From contig NW_024037058.1 of assembly GCF_015706575.1 (NCBI RefSeq), positions 16,575,547-16,639,546 of the forward strand: DNA of 64,000 bases. The letters run 5' to 3'. Position 1 is the stretch's first letter, and every line of letters starts with the position of its first letter. The stretch comes from Patiria miniata. Its lineage: Eukaryota > Echinodermata > Asteroidea > Valvatida > Asterinidae. The notes beneath the pieces are model-generated. The model was not told the DNA's origin. It ran no database searches and worked only from the letters and a program-made list of their open reading frames with translations. Below, piece after piece: positions 12,101-24,100 of this stretch. Position numbers and translations under genes: made by a program.

Positions 12101-15100
12101 AGTGAGGTAAAATCTTGATTTTTGGAACTTGTGTAGAGAAATGAAAGCAAGTAAATTACTAATTAATTCCAGTCTGCTTGAGCAATGAATAATTTTAAAT
12201 TTGTAATTAAACGTTACCCATGTTGGCGGTTCCCCTGAACAAAGACATTGTCAAAATGGGGAGCCACCAACATATAGGGCTGAACAGCTCAGTTGGTAAA
12301 GCACCAGAATGGCAATCCGGAGGTCGCAGGTTCAAACCCCGCTGCAGTCAATGTCTTTATTCAAATTTCAAATATTAGGTTTGATTTTTTGTTAGAATTA
12401 CATGAAGATTTGAAGCCTGAGCACAGTCAAGGCAATAAGAGACCTGTAATACCAGTCAGAACAGCAATCCTTCACATCGTTCCATTTCTCCTGCAGATTC
12501 TGATGAGACTCAGCAAGCTGTGTGTGTCGGAGGGAAGCGGTACCCGCAAGAACCGCAAACATGAGCAGCGACTGCTGAGGAACATGGGTGCATTCACGGT
12601 GGTCCTGGAGTTGTTACAAATCCCGTATGAGAAGGTACGCAGAACTAAGACAAACAGTAAAATTTGATATTTGTTTTACTGAAGATTATCAGTTTTTCTC
12701 ATGTATGTTTATACAATATATTTGATCCTAAATAACTATTATGTGAAGCGTTCTGGTTTCCTATTGGTGCATTTTTTTTATTCAGACTCACAATCTAGAA
12801 ATGTTTCACACCTTTAAAAGCCAACACTTTAGAGGCCCTTTATCACTTTTTGATTATTGGTAGATCGCAAAAAAATCCCAACTTTTAAAGTTGATTGGTT
12901 TCAAAGGAATGTAAATTTACAAAATTGCCACTGGCACTGTAGAGAGAATTTACTTGTTCAACAATAGAGGTTTTCGTTCACATTTATTACAGGCATGATA
13001 TCAAATTATGAGCGTGTTGTTTTGTCCTGTGTTTTTTCATTGGAGCACTTTTTGTTCATTGCTCAACAGAACACCGATACCCGCATGAACGAGCTGATGC
13101 GATTGGCTCACGAGTTCCTCCAGAACTTCTGCTGGGCAAATCCCTCCAATCAGGTGTTGCTTCACAAACACATTGACCTCTTCCTGACACCTGGAGTAAG
13201 TACACCAATGGAAACTTTGACAAAATGCAGGTCCAATTTCATGGCATTGCTAAAAGAGCCTCTGCCTTAAGCAGTATGCACAAAGAATGTACAAACTTAA
13301 GGGACAGAATATGGTTTTATAATATTGATGTAATGATCAAAATCTCCATTCACGCCGTGAAATATGCTTAATTTAGCGCAACATTTCTGCTAACTGTTAA
13401 GCTGTGCTGTGTGACTGGCCCTTGGTGTATGGGGGAATGGCAATCAAAGTGTCTTATTTCTCTGTGCATTGTGACCCTTATCTAACCCATAGTATTTGTG
13501 TCTTTCCATTACCGCGCCTTGGCCCAATATATCTGAAACTGCAAATTTTTGTGTTTCTTAGCTCCATGGAATTGACACCTGTTCTTTTCTATTATTACCA
13601 GCTGTTGGAGGCTCAGACAATGTGCCACATCTACATGGACAACGTCCAGCTGTGTAGCGAGGTCACGGAGCAGGTGGTCCAGCATTTTGTCCACTGCATC
13701 GCCACCCACGGCAGACACGTCCAGTACCTCAAGTTCCTGCAGACTATCGTCAAGGCGGACGGTCAGTACATCAGGAAAACGCAGGATATGGTGATGGCTG
13801 AGGTGAGTTGAGGGTTACCTAGTCTTAGGGCCCAGACTGGATTTGAATCTTTGTTTCCCTAATGCAGCCGGGCCCTGTCCCTGGCAAGTACAGTCAAACC
13901 GTTGCGGAAGTTGGGGATGCTATCAACAAGATAAGTGCAGGCTTGGGAACTTCAACATTTTTAGAAATTCTTAGGTCAGGGGCCGATTTCACGAAAAGTC
14001 GTCTTATGTTGCAACTCATCTTAGGACGTAAGACGAGTCCCCGCTCTAAGATCGATCTTAGCTAAGACGCGTCCTAACACGATTTCACTAAACCCATCTT
14101 AAGCAAGACGCATCAAACTACCAATTTGATGACTGTTTCATGTTTGTTTTCACTGCTTGATTAAACAGTCGTTAGAAAAGAAACACGCAAAACCAACTTT
14201 CCGTGCGTATGTATAGAACACAAACTTTTGCCGGAAAATTTACTCCACTCAATAAAGATCACGTGCAAGGTTGGTCTACACCAGATACGATAGAGTCGTT
14301 CTTGCTCCCCATTTCATCACTCTATTTTTGAAAGATTCGACTAGGTGTTGGCGTATAATTAAGCTTCAATTGATTAAAACTACCCACGTGTCAGAAATCG
14401 TTTCAAATCTGTTTCTAAAGCGAAACTATAACTAATTAATCACAAGTCAGCCATTCCTAAGTGACAAGCTTGAAGGGTCAACCTAGTCAGTTTCTCCTGC
14501 GTGATTGAATTGATAAAAAGTAGTTATAAGTAATCAAGATCATCTTGAATATTTGTTTTCCAGCTTGTCAATGCGGGAGAAGACGTCCTCCTCTTCTACA
14601 ACGACAAAGCCTCCTTCCAGATGTTCATCAACATGATGCGCAATGAGCGGGAACGCATGGACGCCTCCAGTCCCTCCCAGTACCACATCAACCTGGTCTA
14701 CCTACTGGCCTGCTGTACCGAGGGCAAGAACGTCTACACAGAGATCAAGTGTCACTCCCTGCTACCGCTGGACGATATCGTCAGAGTGGCCACCCACGAA
14801 GACTGCTTGCCTGAGGTGGGTGGTCTTGGTCTATGCCTGGATTTCGACTTTGTTCCCCTTTATGCAGCTAGTCTGGTCCTTGGAAAGCACCGGTGCAGTA
14901 ATCCACTGTGGGCACTGTCAACAATATGAATCAAATTCTGTCTTTGAGAAAAATACTGAGCATACCTCAAACGTGTTGTATTCAAGCTAATATGCGTGCA
15001 TGAGGCATGCTTGGAATTTCTTGGGTCGCAGTGCCAAACTTCCCAAGACTAGATTTGATTCATCCAGTTGATAACTCCCTCTGCTGCCACCATGCTAACT

Positions 15101-18100
15101 CAAGAGATAAGTTCCTCCAGGATTTCTCAACCAAATTTTCTTAAAATTAATTCGAAATTCCCAATCTTCAAATTTTAGTTTATACACCATTAACTCATTG
15201 ATCACAGCCGAGCCATTGTAGTGATGCACACAGTTTTTAGTGCTGTGTACTGGAGGTTTTTTCCCAGGATTAATTACATTTGTAGATTTTGTGGGATCAG
15301 ACATTTACTTGTAACATTAATATTAAGCATTATGGGAAATGGTACCTTTAACAGGGAGACATTCCCATTCCCAACTTTAATGACCCCTAACCTTAATGAC
15401 CCCTAAGGCCAAAAAAAAAAATAAGTCGGTCTCTGGTCAGCGCGCGCGTCGATTTTAATCATGCGCGTCGATCTTTTTTTTTCTCCAAAATGTTCCGCGG
15501 TAGCTCCAACAGCGCCCTCTATTTCAGCACCTCCTCAAGTTTTTTTTGCCAAAGAGCACCAAGGAATGGGAAATTGCACCAAGGCAAATGAGCGAAAGCA
15601 CCAAGGCAAATTATGGAGGACACCAATGTACATGAGGACACCAAAAAAGCAAAATAGTACCCATCTTGTCTGTACAATCCAAGCTTGAAGAAAAAAAAAC
15701 AAATCCGCGTGGCCGCGTCAATTCCGGAACTTTGGTCTGACCAGAGACCGAATATTTTTTTTTTTGGCCTTTACCCCAATTTTCCCTTATCCTACCCCCA
15801 TTAATTTCGATATATTTATGTTTCGGACCATGAGCAATCGATCTAGCATATTTGCGAAGGCAACATTTTGCTTCTAAATAGGAGCTGTGACATTAGGGAG
15901 ACGTTGAAATGTCTCCTTAATGTCCGGTGTCTCCCTAAGGCATAACTTATGTCTCCTTAAGGGTTCATTAACAGGAATAATAACCCTCAAAAATTTCATA
16001 ATTTTTAATAATCTTGTTATCAATTTTCAAGTTCTTAAAGTTGTCATTCATTGTCACTTTTATTCATAGGTGAAGAATGCCTACATCAACTTCCTGAACC
16101 ACTGCTACGTAGACACCGAGGTGGAGATGAAGGAAATCTACACCAGCAATCACGTCTGGAATCTCTTTGAAAACTTCCTGGTGGACATGGCCATGGTAAG
16201 CAGTGTTGTAGCAGAGTCCAATCCCAAGTCCTCACAAGTCCTCACAAGTCTTCACAAGTCCGTTGTAGCAGTAGTCCAATCCCAAGTCCTCACAAGTCCT
16301 CACAAGTCCTCACAAGTCCTCACAAGTCCGTTGTAGCAGAAGTCCAATCACAAGTCCCCACAAGTCCTCACAAGTCCATCACAAGTCCTCACAAGTCCTC
16401 ACAAGTCCTCACAAGTCCTCACAAGTCCTCACAAGTCCTCACAAGTCCTCACAAGTCCTCACAAGTCCTCTCAAGTCCTCACAAAGTCCTCACAAGTCTA
16501 TCACAAGTCCATCACAAGTCCATCACAAGTCCTCCAGTCCAAACTCAAATCACAAGCTATTCAATTAGACTGTGATAAAGTTATTGTCCATCCACTTGTG
16601 ACTGGACTTGTGATTTACCTGTGACCGGACTTGTGATCCAAATAAACTGTGATGAAGTAATTGTCCATACGCTTTTACTTGCGACTGGACCTGTGCATTA
16701 CTTATTACCGAACTTGCAATTCACTTGTGACTGGACTTATGATTTACTTTTGACCAGACTGGTGATGGGCTTGTGATGAGCTTGTGATGGATTTGTGATA
16801 GATTTGACTAAAAGTCTAATGAAAAGTTCAAACTTGTTTTGGAGACCACTTATTACAAGGGATGAATATTGCACAGGTATGCACAGTAGTACTGGGTACG
16901 CGATCCACAGATGCAGGCAAACAGACACACAAAGCTGTGTTACGTATGAAAGCAGAACCCACCAAAAACAGGCCTTGCGGCATTATTTGCGTGAGCAATT
17001 GGTGAACACACACATGTGCAGGCAAGCCACTTCTCAGTAAGCAGTGATATCCATAAAACTCTTTGAGAATTTGTTTGTGAGGGGTTATGAAACAGTTGGA
17101 ACAAATGTTGACTACGTTAACTCATGCTGTTAAACTCTTCTGCATCCATGTACCTTGCTATGTTTTATATTCCCTCAGCTGTGCCACGGGAGAGGCTAAT
17201 CTTTCTATACCACTCAGAAACGGTCAATATTTGTATCAGAAGATAAACAGTGATGCTTCAAAAGCTGTGGGCGTAGTTAATTGGCAAAGTTCCATATTTG
17301 ATCTGTAGATAACTCACTGCATTTTTTTGTCATCCTAAGGTGTGTAATGCGACCCACGACCGCAAGCATGCAGACCACATGCTGGAGAAGTACGTGACGG
17401 AGACGGTCATGAACATCATCACCATGTTCTTCAGCTCACCGTTTGCCGAGCAGAGCACAACAGTGCAGGTACTTGCAACTGGGGAATAGTTTTCGACAGA
17501 TGTTGTCTTACCTCCCCCTCTCTTGTAAACCAATTGTTTTAGAATCAAGTGCCAAAAAAAGCCAAATATTTTGTGTATTATACAACGCCTGAATAAAGAC
17601 CAGTTATCTGATTGTTTGGTCGTTGATCACGTGACATTGAATTACACGTCCCAACGCACGGTGGGGCAGCACAGCAAAAATAGAAGTTCTATTCCACGGT
17701 AAATGGAAGTTCCATTGCAGGGTCACACTTTTGGCGACTCTGACCGGCTCTGAAAATTTGACACTACATTACAAACTTATGTTTGCCTTGGCTCCAAGAA
17801 CGAACCCCACCTTTCAGCCAGAAGATGATTGCAAGAGGATTTCTTGTATTGGGTGTTGTGTCCAACAGTTGGTATCCAGCTTTCATGAATTGAATCCTTG
17901 TATCAATTGCAGACCAGACAGCCTGTCTTCGTCAGGCTTCTTCAGGGAGCCTTCAGGGTGTCGCAGTGTGACTGGCTGACAGGACATCAGAAGTACCACG
18001 TGGAGAACTGCATCAAAACGCTGACCGATATAGGTAGGCCCACATACCCTGCCAAATAGAAGCTTTGTATTTGCCAATTCGCAATTTCCAGGTGTGCTGA

Positions 18101-21100
18101 CTTTGTTAGCTTGTGACTTTGGGCATGATCCCTGCCCAAGTTGCTCACAAGGGGATATGGTAAGAACATTGAAAAAGTCAGATTACCGTCAGCAACGGAC
18201 TGGATACTCATTTCGTAGAAAGCCGGTGCTGGTGTTCCACGGGTCACAGTTTAAAATTCACGTTTTGCTAAACTAACTCTTAATCATTCATTTTGTCTAT
18301 TTTTTGACAACAGCTGAAACATTTTCATGACCCCTTTGTTTAAAGTCCAGTTAAAACTCCGCACAGAGCATTTAGGAGGAATTCAATCCAAGATCCAAGA
18401 TTGTGCATAGACTGTTGTGTTAGTAGTTTAAAGACTATTTCAGTGTGCCTTGCAGCTGATAGGATAGTTAAGTCGTCAAATATACTTTGCCATCATAACA
18501 TATAAAAACAAGCAGTTTCTCCAATGTGAACTTTTTAAATTTGCCAAATATCTCTAACATTTCAAAGACATATATAATACAAGTGAGTGCTCTTTATCAT
18601 GAGATATAGAGCAGCAGTATTGTATTCAAGTCCATCACAAGTCCCTCAGTCTCGAGTCCAGTCACTAGCTATTCAAATGAACTGTAACAAAAGCATTCCT
18701 TTGTCATTGTTCATCCTGTTACTTGTGACTGGACAATAAGAAAAGACTTGTGATGGACTCGACTACAACACTGCAGAGCAGTCTTGCCAGAGTTTGCCAC
18801 AGGTTTTCAAGAAGTGCGAGCTCAAGTCCCAATAATTTTGCAAAAGCTTGGACATTTCAGCATTCCTGTTTATCCGAATGATCAGATTCTTGACTGCAAT
18901 CAGAAGCCCAAGTACTAAAGACCACACTACCTTTTTTCTTGAAGTATTTCTGTACCATCTCATTTTCTAGTGTACTTGAAGGACTTAGGGTAAGGACGTG
19001 ACTACAGTACTGTTAGGTTGTCATTGTAAATGATTCTGTCATGGTTTTTAGCCAAGAATCGCGGCATTGCCATCCCGGTGGATCTCGACAGCCAGGTCAA
19101 CACTCTCTTCTCCAAGTCCATCATGGTGATGAAGCACACACGGCACTGGCTGAGCCATAACCCTAACCGCAGGAGGGACTCCATGGTGGCTATATCCAGA
19201 GACTATCGCAGCATCATTGAAGGATTGCAGGTAAGACACATGGCAGAGTAGTTAAATTACAGGCTTCCAAGTATTCCTACTTTTCCTACTTTTTGTTTAC
19301 CTTGCTCCTACTTTTTTTAAATTCCTACTCTTTCCTACTTTCTTGTCCCACAAGTCCGAAAAATGAAATCTCATTAAATATTTTTCATAACAGTGTTACA
19401 CACTGTCATATATGTAAATCATACAATGAAGGGCTTGGGCGCAGCAGTACTGCAACTGTACTTCCAAGAGCTTAGTTGAGGATGGAGCACAAGTGTTGTG
19501 AGTGCTCAATATGCCAAAGGCATTTTGGACATGGGTGAGTATCAACGAAAACTACTCCTGAAAGCCTACAAAAGTACTACTTTTATCCTGATTTTTGTCC
19601 TCAAAGGCCCTAGTTTTGTCCTATGTTTTTTTTTAAATTGTTATCCTACTGTTCTACTTTTTCACCTGGGTCTGCTTGAAAGCCTGTCAGAAATATGATG
19701 AAGGAAGTGAAAATACCCAATGCAATGGGCCTATTGAGGTCAACTTCCGACAACTTTTCCACAACAATTTAATGAGATGACTCATAATGTGTTCTCATTA
19801 TGCTCAAAGCAGCTCAATTCTGTACTATTGCTGTTCTGCCCATTTTGAAGACGCACTTGTCTCTCTGCTGATTTCCCCAGGACATTGTTTCCCTTCTTGA
19901 GGACCAGCTGAGACCGTTAGTCCAAGCTGAGCTCTCTGTCCTGGTCGACGTGCTGCACAGACCAGAGCTGCTTTTCCCTCCCGGCACAGAGGCAAGACAG
20001 AAGTGTGAAAGTGGAGGCTTCATCAGCAAGTGAGTTTGGTCTCTGCTTTTCCAGAAAACAAAGAAACACTAGTGGTTTATCATAGATCCTCCTGTGGTTT
20101 TGAGAGGATCGATATAAGTGAAGTGTTTTGTCAAAAGCCAGAAACTTCTGGGCAGAGCTTGAACAACAACCCCCCCCCCCCCCAATAAATAAATAAACTT
20201 GGGGAGAATCGTTAACTTTCATGTGTTCTGTCAAAATCAGAAGCTTTTGAACATAACTTGAAATGAATATATATGACCAAAAAAAGGAAGGATGATTTTC
20301 TCCATTTTAGAAATTTATTTGAGAAAAACAATTACATTTTGATCCCTACTCATGTCAATTGTCTTCGTTCACTCTGAAGTTGATTAGATCGCCTGTACAA
20401 TCGGTTCCCCTTGCAAAATTGTTTCAAGTTACATTCTATTACATTCCGTTTGGTTTGTCTCATGGAAGCCCAATTTTTCTTGTGTTTTCCCGACAGGTTG
20501 ATCAAGCACACGGAGAAACTCCTGGAGGAAAAAGAGGAGAAACTCTGCATCAAAGTGCTGCAAACACTCAAGGAAATGATGACTGTGGATATAGATTACT
20601 CCGAGAAGGTAAAATACAGGGATCCCTCCACTCACAGTGGACATTTCCCCCAAAGTGTCTGTCATTAGAGATCAACCCGTACAGAAAGTCAGGGAAAAGA
20701 ACTTTCAACTGTTCTAACGTGACAATATATTCGTTTTTTTCTGATTTTGTTTTGTAAAAAGTCATGGTCACAACACGGTGTTGATTTTTCTAACAAGTCA
20801 GCCGATTTGTTTCACACCAAAGTGTCAAAAAGCCAGATTTGTTCGTTTTCTTCATATTTCAGTGATCTTGAATTGCGCCCTTCCATTCAGTGACACGTCC
20901 TGCTGAATTGCTGTGCAGTTTTTTACGTCTTTCATTTCAACTTCTGTTGAGCAAACCCATGCGGTTTTGTTTTGTGCAACAGATCTCATACTTTCCAAAA
21001 GTGCAAAAAGGATTGACTGCTTTTTCCTTCAAATGATTGACCATATTTTAATTAGGAAGAGAAGGTGTGGCACTTTTATTTATTCCAATGAAATCTGCAG

Positions 21101-24100
21101 TGCTTCATTTTGATGCAGTTGTTTCGTGCAGCTGACGTGGTTTAGTGCAGCTGAGTTGCTGAAGATATTTTCCCTTTATTTTGTTTTGTTTATTTTTCTA
21201 ATTGGTCATTACTAGTCTTAACAGTCTTTAGATACATTAAAGTCAAGATTTTTTTTCTTTTAATTTCACGTAGCAACGTTCCACTCTGCCTGCAGCAGTA
21301 TTACTCACCTTGATCCAAAAATTTAACTTGCTTGGTCATCCCAAGTCCTTCTTTTAATGACTAGCCATACTCAAAAATATCTAAATAGGTCACCTATAAG
21401 GGTGTGTGCATTGGAACCAGGTACCCGGGTACCCGATCGATGATGATGTTCCAGATATGGGATCGGGTACCCGAAAACAAATTTACAAATTACGTAGTAA
21501 TTCTCAGAAAATGAAAAAGGTTTTGAATGCTATTTGTGGCGAATTTTCAAAATACAAACCGGGATACATGAAAAACCAAAACAGATTTCACGTTTATGTG
21601 CATTGTAACGCACGACATACAACGTTTGCGAAAGTTGCAGTTTACACTGTAAAGCTATAAAGCTCTTTAGACAACTTCCGGGATTTGAATTTTGGGGTTG
21701 GGTTTCTTTGACCGGTACCTGGGTACCCGTGTTTTACTACTATAGGGTACCCGTACCACCCGTAAATGCACACCACTAGTCATCTAATGATTACTACCAA
21801 AAAATTTAAATGAACAATCCCCTCTTAACTACAAAGGGCATGACATTCAAAGGCCACTGTGGAGAGCCGTGGTTCAGTGGTTACCATGTTCCACCCTTAT
21901 GACATGGTATGGGTTTGAACCCTGACAGGGAACATGGTGCTTGTGTCCTTGGGCAAGACACTTTACTACAATTGCCTCTCTCCACCCAGGAGTATAACTG
22001 GGTACCTGTGAGGGTAGAGACCAGATTGCGTTGATTTCGGCTGTAGAAAAGTGGTCTCATGGCCTGATGACCAGGGGTGATACATGTAATTTCAAAGCCC
22101 TTTCAGACCTACCTTTGGTGGAAAGCGCTAGCTGAACACCATATGTTATTAGTTTAAGCAAACCCTGTTTTTTTTTCTTCCAAAATGGTGCTTCGGTGAG
22201 ATAGCTTCAAATTTGACCTCATGTCAAAGGTTATGGGTCATCTGGTCCAATCCCTTAACAGTGTCCTCCCCAACTCTTTAACACCGCATGCCTGTCCCAT
22301 TTTCCCACCATGTTTTCATCTCACCCATAAACAATCTGGCTCATCGTCAGGCCCAGGAGGTCAACACGCAGAACATGACTAAGAAACAAGTGGAAGATGC
22401 GGCTAGGGTAAGACTGGGCTGTCCCAGCATGCAGTGCTGTTCCTCTCTCCCCACCCCCCCCCCTTTCTCTCTCCCCTTCAGCATGAAGAGGGGAGGTGTA
22501 TTGTTGTGCTGCCTTTTTTTTTTTGCATGTTTCTGCTTCGTTGAGTGAATACATGTCCTTTGCCTTTTTTGTTGTTGATAGTTCGAGCATTGTGTGTAGT
22601 CAATTAGATTTTTGCTGATTTTCTTTTGATTTTTTTGTTTGGGGGGGGGTAATTGGGGGAGGGGATTTATTGGCAAGGGGTGTCACCTTTATAATATTTG
22701 AGGTCAGTTATTACATGTATATGGATCTAGCACTGTGTTTGCTGTTGTTTGCATTGCAAAGTGATCTGTGTTTTGCTCTGACGCTGAAGTATAGACCTTT
22801 ATCATGCTGCCACCATTTTAGTCATGTTTCCAGTATCCAATAACAGTACTGAATGACAATTTTTGTGTGTGCAAAAAGGAACCAGACTATTTTTTCCTTC
22901 CAACCTCTTTTTGGTAACGTTGATTCGAATGGGAAAAAATCAAGATGGCCGCAACATGATAATGGTCTATTGTTGATGAGTATTTCACAGTGTTTTGATC
23001 AAGTCATTACAAACCATAGAGCCATACTAAATTACTAGAGTGCTGACTCGATGTACAAAGTGATGCCTGCTGGGCGCATCCACGTTTGTACACAAACCTA
23101 TAGAAAACTCGAAATTTTATCCAGCTTTTGTACAGCTATTTACATGTCTGCGTTTGTATTCCAAACAGTTGCGTTATCAAAGCCGATACGCCCCAAACCA
23201 AAATGTACAATCAGTAAATGAGCGTTTCATTTTGCTCTGCTGCATATCTGCTGCATATCTGCTGCAGATGATTTTTGCCGTGACGTTTTTTAACCGTCAT
23301 GACGCACTTAAGTTGTTTGCCTATGCTGTTCTTGCGCATTGCATTTAGAGTACAATTTCATACACTCCATCTAATTTTGTTATGTTTTACGAACACGCAC
23401 ATTAATTCAAAATGTCTGCGCCCAGGACGACTTCAGATTATCCCCGTGTGTAAGAATGAGGAGTTAGCGCTTTGTAGTTAAATATGGCTCTATGTTACGA
23501 ACCAATCGCAAGTCTTGTCAAAAGTCTTGATGAGGCTCAATTGAATTGTGACCAAGGCATCCTTCAGTTACTTGAAATCCTTGTGATCAACTTGTCATCA
23601 ACTTGTGATTGAGTTGTGACAGACTTGTGATCGGCTTGTAATCAATGTGCGATTGACTTGTGATTATATTGTCATTTGACTGTCGTTATTTGTGATTGGC
23701 TTGACGTTATCAACTCTGGTATTTCCTTCAATAGACTTTCCATTTGTGAGCAGTGTAATAGGCAACATGCTTATGCCCCATCTGTTTGCATTTTAATTGA
23801 TGTTAGAATAAGGACAAGAACACGTTGACCTTTCCTAGATATGTCACTGAAAACATCAATTTGCTTACCCCATTCTAAATCACCACAACTCAAAACATGA
23901 CTTAAGAAGAATTTTGAGCACTTTTTACAGCCTTAGGCCACAAAATCAAATCCCATTGTTTTGTGGCGTGTAACAGTTGTTATTTGAACTCCCATTTTCA
24001 AGAGGCTATGGGAGACTGGCAGTGTGTGTTAAGTGCTAGTAATTCACATTAATGTTTCTTTTGATTGCTTTGTGTGCTGTGTGAAGTGTTGTACATTTAA

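Noticed and set aside
11548-12150. Minus-strand 200-codon frame of [12 protein letters not shown]-type repeats, and three plus-strand repeat frames
   Set aside because: All come from the 15-base minisatellite, whose unit length keeps frames open. No start context, splice link or family supports coding.
13404-13601. Upstream extension of exon 8 as coding, suggested by an open frame across the acceptor
   Set aside because: The reading before 13602 has no similarity to IP3Rs, and the acceptor TTATTACCAG gives an exact family alignment.
16201-16540. Regular direct repeats resembling a CRISPR array
   Set aside because: There are no unique spacers, the unit is 10 bases, the host is an animal, and MITE ends flank the array. 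The same applies to 45380-45825.
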